The notes beneath the pieces were generated by a model. The model was given only the letters and a program-made list of their open reading frames with translations. It did not search any database and was not told the DNA's origin. From the NCBI GenBank assembly GCA_015680685.1, contig MNCI01015530.1:9887-73886 (forward strand): a stretch of 64,000 nucleotides of DNA. Direction: 5' to 3'. This document shows, in pieces, positions 11,400-23,100 of this stretch. The translations under genes and the position numbers were made by a program. Source of the DNA: Gnetum montanum (Eukaryota > Streptophyta > Gnetopsida > Gnetales > Gnetaceae). Position 1 is the stretch's first letter. Each line of letters opens with the position of its first letter.

Positions 11400-13915
11400 G
11401 TTAGCATGATGGTTTGTACTGTGGAGGGTGTTTGGCTTGAAGGTTGCTCAAAGGGTTGAATGGTGGAGGTGATTGAAGGTTTAGAGGAACTGGCCACAGG
11501 TGAATGTGAGGGTATGTTTGGTTTATTGGGCTAGAAGAAAGGGCATTTCTGTGGTTTTGATTCCAGTCCACTCAGTTGAGAAGTCGATTGTAAGTTAACA
11601 ACCCTCGTGGCATTACGTTGTTGTGGATATGGTGGTATCTCCCCCTGCATAGGTGGAGCAGGAGGTAGCTGAGTGGGGGACTAATGAGTAGGGATAGCAA
11701 GAGAAGTTGATGGAGGATAGTATAGATGTGGGTTCTCCCCCTAGGTGATGGAGACTATGTTCGAAAGTATTCTGAGGGGTGGTAATGAGTTTGAAATGGC
11801 GTGCGACTAGAAGAGTCCCATGGGGAGATTGTTGCTGAACATCATACCCGTAAGGATCTAGTTGTCGGTAAGGGTACTACTGCCTTGGAGGTGGCATCCC
11901 CCATGATTGTGGATGTTTCCATTATTGGTAATACTCGTAGGGTTACGATGGTGCTCCACTTGGATAATATCCTTGTTGCTGGTGGAACTACCTAGGATTG
12001 CCTTGTGGATAAGGTAATCTTCTGGGTGTTTGCCTTTTGCCAAATGAGGATTCAGCGCATACACCCCAGACTCTTGTAGATGTGACATCACCAGGCAACA
12101 CCCCTTAGGATGTTCGTACTGGCATATGTCACATCCATCCTCCTCCTATGTGTCAGAGTCTGCAACCCATTTTGCTATAGCAACTTTGCCCTTACCTTTA
12201 TGGTAGGCACATTTAGCTTCTCTTCTCCTTTGTCGATCTCGCTCATTACTTCGCTCTTTGGATTCCTCTGAAATTTTTAGGATACTTTGGAACCTTTCAT
12301 CTAAAAAATCCCACATCTTGTCAACCTTGGTCGAAATTTTAAAGGAAAATTTTTGTATGGGCAAGGTTTTTCAATTCACCGCTACATCCAGTGGTGATTC
12401 TTCCTCCTCTTCACAAAATCATACTTCCCTCTTTCGAATGGAAGGGCCCCGATTATACTCTTATGCACTCTCTTTTTTCCTTAAATCCCCTTCCTCGTTG
12501 GCCACTTACTCAATGAGATGCTATAGTTGATGGGCCCTCAATTCAGATAGCTATCCCTGAGCGTAAACGCCCAGGGTCTTTCTTGTTTCAAAGCGAAGCC
12601 CATCTATGACATGGCGGAGCTATTCCCGCTGAAAGTAGCCATGACCAGGGCATCAGTGTAACAATGAGTAATATCTACCCATGGCTGCATCCAAGGTTTC
12701 ATGACCACCCTGTTTCCACCCTTGGATTTGTTGTCTTAGATTAGTCACTCTGGAGTAGGTTTGGTACTTATCATTGAAAATTTCCAGCATCGTACTCCAT
12801 CGTCTAATTGATTCTAGTTCCAAAGGCTAGTACCAGCTTTCTGCTTCCTTGATGAGTGTTCGGGGGAACAACTTGAGTTTTTTCCAATCATTGTCTATGT
12901 TCTGTAGTATGCAAGCATCATGAAATGCTTGCAAGTGAGTCTGTGGATCACAATTATATCCCCCTTCAAATTTGGGGATATTGTTCATGTCAAGGTGCTT
13001 GATCCAACTATCTTTCAAGTGCCTATTGGGTATTTGAACCACCTCGGCTATGTTAAGCATGCTTCAAGTAGCCAGTAGTGGTTCATCCGAGTCATAGTCC
13101 TGCTGATGGCCACAACATCTATGATGATTTCGGCTACCTCTCCTTTCTTGATGGTGAGACTCACGTGACTAGTCACACTTTTCCTCACGTCGTCCCTGTC
13201 TGTCCTTGCGATCCCGTCAGTCTTTTCGATCACCATCACCCTGATCCTTCCTACTATAGTTGTGATCAGAGTCAGAACTTGGTGAAGACAAGGTGGAATG
13301 AGAAGATGGAGAAGAGGGAGGGGAACTACCACCACCCCAGTGTCAATCTCCTCCTCTGCTTTGATGATGACCTCGATCTTCATATCCATCTTTCCCTTTG
13401 CCACGATCTTTCTTGCATGATCCCCCATCATCTTTAGGCTCCTAGTCGCTTGATTGTTTACTTTGAATGATGGACTACATGATCTGATGCATCGGAGGAG
13501 GTTCAGCTAAATAGGAATCGTGAAAAACAAGTTCCTCATCGTCATGCGGGTCCTGCAAGAACAAAGGGTTACTGAACTATTTCCCCTTTATGTGTTCATG
13601 GCATTCTGCCTATTGTTAGTCCCATGCACGTTGTGCCTCATTAGGATGATAATCTCGGTAGTCATGATCCTCCATTATGTATTCCACACCGTGGTCCTGA
13701 ATGCCTAGTCTGGTAAGATTTTGAAGTAGCATTCTAGGAACTGATCAATCAGGAGGTAATATGATGCTACCCTCCATGTCCCGCCATCGCAAGTGCTCAT
13801 CCTAATGTAGGATAAAGGTGAAGTTGGGGGTATACTCGTCTAGATGTGCATATACCACCTGACACTCCTACAGCACCGGTGGGTTGGATTCATCTCCCCT
13901 GTGAGAAGAAGACAT
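11400..13915 (-). pseudogene. Gypsy gag (capsid and nucleocapsid), broken
   Basis: A likely start codon lies at 13915, about 150 bp after the primer site. An N-terminal part rich in Ser, Asp, Arg and His (about 13430-13100) precedes the retrotransposon gag core at 13060-12600. That core contains HLQAFHDACILQNIDND and EAESWY, followed by a conserved run about 50 residues on. A zinc-knuckle-like CDICQYEH-C patch falls at about 12130-12160, and a Pro/Gln-rich tail reaches the protease. The frame changes several times and has many stops. The similarity to the gag of the second element (20.7-22.2 kb) supports the call. Confidence 0.8.
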
Positions 13916-14061
13916 TTTTGATGTTAGATAACAACTCAAATGGTGTGCCTTATTCTTTTACTTAAATCGCCTAGCGTGCATAGATTTCACTATCCTGGGT
14001 CCATCCCAACGAAGTGAATGATGATCTTACTAAGACTAGATAGTGCATGTAAGACTAATAG

Positions 14062-14079
14062 TCCCCGGCAATGGTGCCA
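14062..14079 (-). promoter_or_regulatory. Primer-binding site, tRNA-Asp type
   Basis: The minus strand reads TGGCACCATTGCCGGGGA one to two bases inside the 5' LTR. It matches the complement of the plant tRNA-Asp 3' end (TGGCGCCGTTGCCGGGGA) except for two transitions, which fits decay of methylated CpG sites. Confidence 0.85.
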
Positions 14080-14080
14080 A

Positions 14081-14975
14081 TGATGAGTGGCAAGGTACCC
14101 CTACACCCAACCATATGAATCACGGGTGTTCACACATGACTTAGTTGAATTTCATAGATTGCAAGCACTTGCATACACTAAACTCTAACCAGCAAAACCT
14201 TAGTTAGAATGGTCGTTGTCTTCCCAACCTCACTTGTGATATTCTAAAGCGATGGTTAAGTGAGATTGAGGCATATGATTTTTATTGGTTTTCTTTTTAT
14301 CTTTTAAAGTCTAATTCTTTAATTGTAGGAAATGGAAAGTTGTGTAAATTATAATTGTTCTACTTTATCGCTTAACTCTCCCTAGCATAAGTAACCAATC
14401 CCATCTTCCATGCACATCCTAAGCATATCCTAGCCACTGCTGGGTTACCAGATGTTAAGGGTCATTGGGTTACCAAGTGTTTGATATATGTTCAAGATGG
14501 TCGTGCCTATGGTTCTCATAAAATATGAAAGGACAATAACAGTAAAGTGCTAACAATAAAAGCTTCTAAAATTATTAAAGCGTTGAAATATTAAACTATT
14601 AAAATGCTCAAGTGATTAAATCCAAATGCTGCAAGGAATGCTTAAAAAGCTCATCTTTATTGCTGGTCATGCCAATGGGCTCAGGTACATTAACACTTGA
14701 ATAAAGAGCCGTACACCTTTCTCACACTTGTTGCAGGCACTTGGAAAATATTCTAACTCTTACAGGAACAAACTGCAAGAGTTTGGCTACAACTACTCCA
14801 AAAGATGCCATAAATGTTGTTGGTGCATGCATATTTATAGCAAGAGATAGACTCTGCATTAACGGGGTCACATTAATGCATGGACGGATACGTTGATGGG
14901 GTTACGTCAACGTGGCTGCGTCAACGAGGCTCTGTTAACATGGCCTAGTCGATGTATCAACTGAACACTTCATCA
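14081..14975 (-). repeat. 5' LTR of the 13.3 kb Gypsy element
   Basis: Direct repeat partner of 1650-2544, 895 bp. It has the same motif array (about 14860-14930), a TATA box (CTATAAATA, 14832-14840, minus), and the terminal TCATCA at 14970-14975. Confidence 0.92.
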
Positions 14976-16079
14976 AAAAGTTTTCAAAAAAATTGTTGAA
15001 GGGCAAGGTTACTTGTCAAATTCATATGCTAGCTCTTAGTATGTCTCCCATCATGTGCTTGCTTGCATTAGTTCTTAAAGGAAGAGTGCATGCATCAAAG
15101 GGAAATTTTGTTTTCAATCTTGTAATTGCAATAGAATGCATGTACCATTTTAGTGGCAAGACTTTTGGTTTGGTAACCCTATGTCATAAGTTTGATTTCT
15201 CTAAAAAAATTCTATCAAATATAAATTTAAAACTTGTCAATAGATCTAAAAGGTCTCAATAGATAATTTTAACTTCAATTTAAAAAACAAAAACAACATT
15301 TTATGGTGAGCAAGGTAAAAATTTTCAACTTTAGTTTCAAAATTGGCAAAAGACATCTTAAAACAAGAAGGCATTGAGTACATCTATACTTTTATAGTTG
15401 AACGTGTTATTGGAATAGTTTATTTGCCTATGATCTTCCCTTACATGGTAGCCACCATGTCATCACCATTGCTATCTAGGTGGATGATGACTGCTTGTTG
15501 TTGACCAATGCAATTATGGTATCCATTGGTATCCATAATGTGAGTTGAAATTATTTTAAATATAGTTGAAATGAAAATGCCTTCACTGTTGTAATTAATG
15601 GATGAGGAAATTTTGTGACCAACTTTCCAACCATATTCTTTGATTTGCAATGCTCTCCTCTTAGATGTGTAATTTGTATATTCGTTGGTGTATTGTATTT
15701 ACAACACAGTATAAAAAAAAAGGAAAAGTTTTGCTCGTACTGGATTTACAACATTGAAGAAAAAATTAGAAGATTTTATGATCAAAAGACAAAAGTTGGA
15801 AGCTTAAAGCTGCAATTTGATTTGCAATCCATTCAAAAATGAAATTTGTAATCTAATTTGCAATGTATTGAAAGATTAAAGAAGGGGGAAAAAATTTGGA
15901 ATTTGCAATATGACTTGCAATAAAAGATTATAAAGGGTTTTTAAAAAATAATGTTGACAAAAAGGAAAGGTTTGTAAATAGTAATACCACAAAATCACCA
16001 AATAGGATAAAAAGTTTTACCTTCAAAAAATATGGATAAAAATATGTTATCTGCCCGACAACATTAGAAACGACCCTGC
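14976..16079. other. AXR4 upstream region; no gene recognised
   Basis: AT-rich DNA between the Gypsy insertion and the gene. Frames at 14993-15262 (plus) and 15441-15650 (minus) show no family resemblance and are probably chance. No convincing TATA box was found. The proximal promoter of the host gene should lie near the right end. Confidence 0.4.
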
Positions 16080-16379
16080 TTTCCTCCTTCCCCTTTGTGC
16101 TGCTCCTCGTTGACCTTGCGACTGTGGACTCTCTCCCATCCCGTCCCGTCTTCAATTTCCTCAAAGTAATCGCCACTAATATCCTTACTGAATTCATCAT
16201 CATTGTTATTATTATTAATCGGTTAATTGTTTTAAAGGATTTTCAGGAAATGATAGTTCAGGGTTTAATGTCTGTTAAATACTGTGATTTTCATCGATGG
16301 ATGTTCACCCGGACGCTGCATTGTAACTAAAAATGGTCTGTGCATTTGGTATCGATTCGTGAATGTCAGCTCTGCAGTC
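16080..16379 (+). promoter_or_regulatory. AXR4 5' leader, pyrimidine-rich, with upstream ATGs
   Basis: A C/T-rich stretch (about 16078-16170) typical of plant leaders precedes the chosen start. Several upstream ATGs occur. One at 16284 is in frame with no intervening stop and would add 32 residues; others, such as 16250, open a short frame ending at 16330. An acceptor-like TTTTCAG near 16240-16246 could mark a 5' UTR intron that removes some of them. The transcription start is not determinable from sequence alone. Confidence 0.4.
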
Positions 16380-17120
16380 ATGGAGTCGGAGCAACCCAAG
16401 TCACAAATTCTTCATCACCAGCAGCAGCACGTCAAGAGAAGACATAGGAAATATGATGATGATCGTCCTGGGAAAAACGAAACAGAGAAAGAATCCATGG
16501 ATACAAACATTGATGCTGAAGAATCGTCTTCGTCTTCGTCTTCGTCATCAAGTGTATTCATATTCTGGGCATACTTTGTGGGCGTAGTTTGTGTCATTAC
16601 TTCAGCATGTATATTGGGATCGTTTCTCACAATTCCAAGCGATGCCAAGGCTGAATTCTTTAGCATGCCGTCGGAATTGCGTGCTCATTATGGAAAAGGC
16701 AGGTTTGTGAAAGTGCAAATTGGAAGCACAGAAGAAAAACACACAGTGCAGATATTTGTTGTGGAGGAAGGTCCCCGCAATGGTGAATCAGTTTTGCTGG
16801 TTCATGGCTTTGGTGCCAGTTCCTTCTCATTTCGTCATGTTCTGACACACCTGGCTTCGAGGGGCATCCATGCTGTCGCACTGGATCTGCCTGGTTTCGG
16901 CTTTTCTGATAAATCCTGCTTCCAGAAAGATAGCAGAAACAACGGATTCATTGCTAAAATTGGACAGGTTTATATGGACATTAAGGAAAAGGGCTTGTTC
17001 TGGGGCTTTGATTATCTTTTGGAGACTGGAACTATGCCCTATCAGCAGCAGGAGCAGGAGCAGCAGCAGCACAATGATTTGCATGCTGGAGCTCACGATT
17101 TGAGTCAAGCCTTGGAACAG
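16380..17120 (+). CDS. AXR4: AXR4 coding exon 1
   Basis: 247 codons: cytosolic N-terminus, transmembrane anchor and the first half of the hydrolase-like domain. It ends CAG before GTATGT. Two codon-repeat tracts, (TCTTCG)n for poly-Ser near 16524-16552 and a CAG/GAG tract near 17043-17070, look prone to length change. Confidence 0.9.
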
Positions 17121-20100
17121 GTATGTTTCTGCATCTCTAGTCTTGATTGAATTTCATATATGTTTTCTAACTGCTTGACTGCATGAAACCGTTCAACCAG
17201 TGAGGATAGTCTCTTACTCCCCTAACTATAGGGCGACGGAATATTTTTTGCTACAGGCAATGGCAACGTTAAAACTTGTTCCATTGTTTATTTTTTGTTT
17301 TGTCTAGCTTCAAGTTTTGATATCTTTCCTTAAAATTTGATGGTATTTTAGTTATGTTTTATCATGAACTGAAGAGATTAGTGTTGAGTGACTCTAATTT
17401 GGCTTTCTCTATCTTTGCGGAGGAGCAGGCGGTTGAAACGTTGGGCATGGGTCCTGTGCACTTGGTGCTGCATGATATGGGGCTAGAAACTGGCTGCATG
17501 TGGGCGATGAGAAATCCTTTGTATATTCGGAGTATCACTATTGTGGATGCTGCACCGTGGGATTGGGCAGTTCCGCTGTGGTTCCTCAAATTTCCATGGC
17601 TGCTAGAGGCAGCGACTTTGTTGCCCAGATCATTGCAGTTGGCTCTCTACAAGGCCTGCTGCTTTACGTCTGTTGATGCTCATGTTGCTGAGGCTCATGG
17701 AATCCTTTTAAGATCCAAAAATGGTAGGAAAGCTGCATTAGAAATAGGAAGACGGGCTAACATGAGTTTTGATTTAGAAACCTGGTCAGCTTCTGATGAA
17801 ATGAAACAAGTCCCTATGCAGATTCTGTGGGGTAACACTTGGTCTAGTATTTGGCGACATGAAGGCCAAAGGGTTGCTGAGTTGCTTCCCAATGCGTCTT
17901 TTGTTCCTCACAGTGGTGGAAGATGGCCTCAGGTAAGAATACACTCTCTTAACTATTCAGGTTGTCTGAGATTTGGAGATTCAATATGTGAAGCATTTGC
18001 ACTTTATAACTATATTATGCATGGATCTGCCTGTCCGCTCAAATATGATTGGTCTTAAGCATTGCATTTAATGCATTTATCTCTTTAAGAACCTCATTAG
18101 CTGTATTAATATCTTAGTGATATGAGTAAGCTTTTTCCCTTCTGCGTTGAAAGCTGTAACTGCTAAACCACATTTTCCTTAATTTTTTTTAATAAACCTA
18201 AAATATATAACTTAACAGTATTCGTTTTAAAAGTTGGGATTTAGAGGTTTATATGCATTTAAGGTTGCTGACTTAACATTTTTATTTTCTTGAATGTGAA
18301 GCCTCATTTGCAACATAAATGCTTCTTCATCTTAGTAATCTGTTTCTGCTTGTAGTTGACAATTGGTGCTCTGATACCTTCATACCATAAAAACTACATT
18401 GGCTGTAATAACTCAATGTATTGGATGTAGAATGGACGACAATCTTATTTTATTTATGAAAGAGCAATCTTAGTAAACTTGTTTGCGAATGGCACATAAA
18501 AATTTCTTTGAGCTCATTCTCCTAGGCAGGGAGAAATTTCCTGGAAGCAACTGGCTGGTAACAGCTCTTGTTGGTATCTCCAAATGCTGTGGGTTTTTAC
18601 CTCTTTGGATTCATATAAAGAAGTGAAAATACCTTCTCTATATATGAAAGGAATTTTGAGTAATTTTTTGCAGGTCTTTTGCCGTATCCAATAAGGCAAA
18701 AACCATGCAGTGGATTGGTATATGCAAGAGTAAATTCTTGGAAGTGCAATCTTGAAATTTACAAGTCACAGTTCCCATAGAAAAGTAGATGGAAGAAAAA
18801 TGGTACATACCAACGTTAGTAATCTATTACTTGTGTATATTTCATTTTACCATTCCCACTAGAATTAGAAAGAAGAGCGCTTAGCAATATATGGACACCT
18901 GCATTGTATTCAAACAATCTGTATAATCAAGCCAGAGAACTGGTATTATGAATTTCTAAGCTTCATGTAGTTCATAGAGCTATAGGAACATGCTACAAGG
19001 TGTTGAATTTTTCTGCTTTACAGGATCATAGAAAGGTAAATGGAAATAATTTATATTACGATGGTGATGAAATCAACTTTGGAACAAATATAATTTCTTA
19101 GTGTGAAAAAACAAAATTTTTTGATCTTTAAAATTGATATTGTAAATCTTTCTCTCTTTAACCTTTTGGTTGTAATAATTATTTATTTTGAAAGAACTGT
19201 ATTTTGGTGATAGACTTACCTGCTAAACTCTGGCCAGACCTTTTATGGTGTTTGGTTGCCCAATTCTTTGGGTGCTGCTTTTGTAGGTTCCACCTATTGT
19301 ATTTAGAAAATTGTTTGGTTTTGGTTGGTTTTGTCATGTTTTACCTAGATGAAACTTTAGATTTGTGTTGGGTCCACTATTTCTATTTTTTTTTGGATGC
19401 ATTTTGGAATTCATTGTTAGAGGTGTAGTCCACTGGGATTCATAAATCCATTGGTTTGGTGCATGTTTTGAGCTTCCCATGATGTTTTTGGCTTCGTTTA
19501 GAGATCCTTGAAAGCCTTTGATATGTTCCCTGGCATTCTAGCTTTCATCTAGGAAAAGTTGGTGAAGTGTGCAGGGTAGGGATGCGTTAACTTTCTTGTG
19601 CCAGTGCACCCCTTTGTTTAAGAGTAGGGCCACTGATGCACCCTTCTTGGTGCCCGAGTTTGGTTCCTTCACCTTCTCGACCTCTATAGATGTATTCTGG
19701 GATGTCTTGGCTATGTTGGTGGGCCTCCATTGACACTTGGGCATTAGTGAACCCTTGCCATTGCATTTAAAAAACCATGAATACCTAGGAAGAGCTTCAT
19801 ATGAAATGAACTTGATTGTAAGCATTTCCTTTAGTTTTTGGCATCTAGTCCGTGTGAAGAGCTCTTCCTCCTTTGGGTAAGTTGATTCTTTTCTTGTTTT
19901 GTGTGTTTTGAGTTGTTGCTTTCACAAGTGCAGCTAGACTCTATCAGAGTGCTACCTTGCTTATGTAGCCTGGAACCATTTGGTTGATGTGGAATCCAAT
20001 GTTTATGTAGTGAATAAAGCTTATGGTTTTTCCCTTTTTTGATCATTGATGCCTTAAAACATTAAATACCAAAAGTTATAAACATTTAAACCCTAAAAAT

Positions 20101-23100
20101 ATTTATTTATTTTTCATTTTCATAAGCTGTGACGATTCAACCTTACCCAAGGAGGTTCCAACTATACGGCATGGTGTTGGACCATTAAGGTTGTGCTAGA
20201 AGTATTTTATTTGCATTTCGTGTGTGTTGTACCTGTCCTCTTGAGGGCTTGCAACACTAGCATTGCACCTGTCCCTAAGAGGGATTGCAATGCATGTGTT
20301 TATTATTGTCTATTTGTTTCTTATATTTATAAATTCCATAAAAAAATTATAAAACATAAAATTATAAATATTTTCTTTGTTTTTCACTTTGGCAACACAG
20401 GTTATAACTGTATCATATGTGTTATAATATCTTTTGTATTTCTTGAACGCAATGATATATGCAAGTGTTCTTAGCAATCCACTCAACATCGTCCTTGAAG
20501 CTTATGGCTGGATTACACTGTGATTTGTATGATAAATCCCATTGGTCCAAAACGAGTGTGACCTTAATCATTGGCACCGTTGTTGAGGACAATGTTGGTG
20601 AATTGTCCAAAAATTCTTGTACATTCTTGATTTTAACTTTTATTCAAATCAAGTGTGTGTTTTAGTCTTGTGTATGTAGGTTGTGAACATGAACAAGATG
20701 GCAGATAACACTAAGAGCCCACCAAAGACCTCTGGTGATGCACTAAAAAGATGAAGGGCTTTTATCACCTTTGAGCATTCAAAAGATAAGATCCTTCCAT
20801 CGGTTGTGCTAGCTTATCATCAAGATAAGTAGGGAAGGTGGACAGATGCTCATGATTGGTTCTTTAGGGATCCAATAATGGCTACACTACATGATCTCAT
20901 TGAAGCCTTGATCAGTGTAAGGCTAGAGGATGAATGTGCATTGTACAAAGCTCACAAAACTACATTTGATGATTACAAGCCTTTGTACATGCAAGATCTT
21001 TGGGATCAAATGGCAGAAAAAGAGGCTGTCCATAGCATTTCATTTGATCATTTAGATGGGGAGCAAGAAGCTAAATTAGACAAGAAGGGCAAAGGGCCAC
21101 CCTACCATAAAGGACCACGGTTAGGTATCTTCACTTTGTGTGTAGCTCAAAATGATGATCTCCTTCCTAAGTTCCAACATTTGCAATTGTCTAGAACTAC
21201 TTGTGGAGATGATGATTCCCCTTTCTTTGACTGGGGTGATTATAAAAAATTAACTGAAGCTGTACATATTCCAAGGGAGCATGTTTGTGATAGCAGAACC
21301 CAATGAATTAACATGGCCGATGTACCAACATACAGACAGTATATCAGTGATGATCCCCAGCTTCATATGTAAGCTTTTGGCAATGCTTGCTATCTCCAAG
21401 GGATTGTGAGTGATCGGCAGAAGTTATAATTATTTCCCCACACCTTCATCGAACATATAGAAACCATGTATAAGTCCTTGCCTCCTAGATTGATTCAAAG
21501 ATGAGCAAACATGGTCATAATCTTCTATACAAAATTTTAGACCTATGCCTGAATTTCAAACATCTGATAGGAGATGGCTAGATGGAGGCAAGGAGCTTGT
21601 GAACCTCTTGACATCACGATGGAGAGGTATATGAAAACTATCCACTGCTATCTGAACCATGGTTTTAGCCAAAGGGAGCAATCAATGCACATTATAGAAG
21701 GACTAAGGTAGGAGACAAGAGAGTGCATAGATATGTATGCAATGGGCTAGGTGCACAAAAAGTTTGTGGCCCAAATCAAAGCTCTCTTAGACATCATTGC
21801 AAGTATGGAAGATGAGTGGTGGAAATGACAATTAGTTGAGGAGTATATTTGAGATAGTAGGCTAAAAACATTGAAGGTAGTGCTAAACCTTCCATTGCAG
21901 TCGAGGCTCTAGCACAGGATTATATCAAAATGAACAAAGCCTTGATAGACTTGGCCCACCATGTGGACCAAGTTTGGGACACGATGGATGAAAAGATGAC
22001 CACTACTCTCAAGGACATTGAGAGTAGGGTGGTCAAAGTTGCAACCAAAGCAGTTGCACCATATGAATGTTGCAAGAGGTATGATGGCAAGGGTAAGGGG
22101 AAATTGTCTCTCTAAAAGCATTTAAGAAGATTCGAATGAGGCTTCCTCATCCTCCTTTGATTATGAGGGTCCCTGCAAATATTGTTCTAACTCTCATGAT
22201 TCTTAGCGCTACCTAGTCATGGCTCACATGATTGGTGAGATGGGGCAATTTGGGGTACCTTTGAATCCTAGATTCCTCAAGAGGCAAACAAGGAGGACTC
22301 CATACCCTAGTTGTTCATATTATCTTGATGGTGCATATTCGTAACCCATGTAGCAGTACCAATAGTGGCAAGTTGCAAACCCTTGGGGTGCTGCTCCGTG
22401 GAATCTCCTGTATTCAATGCAACAACAGATGGCGCCTTTGCCCAATCCCTACTTTTATGGGGCACACACAAGTACTTACCAAACCCCAATGATGATACCT
22501 CAATAGTACTTGCCTACTTCCAACAATATTGCCAACCAAGCTTCCTAGCAACAACAACTTCTTCTCCCTAGTCCCATGCAAGGTGGGATACCCAGTTAAT
22601 CGCAACCAAGGTAGGCCAAATTGTGTAATATGACCTATGATAACGATCTTGCTTTTATCCATGCATCTAGGTGATATAACTAGTCATTTATCGATTTGGT
22701 TGTGGTGGGAAGTTTGAGGTCCCGTGGTGGGAAATTTTATTGTAAGTGCAAACATGAGAATTGCACGACTAGGTCTACATCTCCTCTTCACCTTGTGGAG
22801 AGGAAATTCCTTGAAGCTAGATAGAAGACCACACTCAAGAGGTCTCGATGAAACTCCTTGATTATAATCCAATTGCAATATATACTTCAGGGATGAGTTC
22901 CATTGCTATGTGTGGTAGAGATAACATGATGGCGCTTGATGGTGATATTGTCACCATCTTTATGTCCATGATAGCAACACAGGAAGTCAAAGGAGGATGT
23001 TTGCCTAAGAAATGACAAGATCCTAGCAATCCCATGGTGGAGATGCAAATTAGTGAAAAGAGTCATTGCCTAGCTCTCTACGACTCCAGTTTGGGAGTCA

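Larger units (their letters stand above)
1650..14975 (-). mobile_element. Complete Ty3/Gypsy LTR retrotransposon with an extra 3' ORF, minus strand, 13.3 kb
   Basis: Two LTRs of 895 bp each (1650-2544 and 14081-14975) have matching ends (TGATGA...TCATCA). They enclose, in minus-strand order, a primer-binding site, gag, aspartic protease, reverse transcriptase, RNase H, integrase, a long leader, and a 3' ORF in the env position. The tRNA-Asp-type primer site, the DLGxGVNL-type protease motif, the lack of any chromodomain seen and the 3' ORF point to the Athila/Tat side of Gypsy rather than chromoviruses, but a phylogeny would have to confirm this. The LTRs differ at roughly 10 percent of positions by eye, mostly transitions, so the insertion is old. 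Every ORF carries stops or frameshifts, so the copy looks dead. The flanking five bases nearly match (GAAAG and AAAAG). Confidence 0.92.

Noticed and set aside
16415-17108. Minus-strand frames opposite AXR4 exon 1
   Set aside because: Shadows of the coding exon; they encode no recognisable protein.
19950-20571. 5' LTR of the pol-less Gypsy element
   Set aside because: The position is right relative to the primer site, but by eye it does not match the 3' LTR at 30244-30769, so I did not list it.
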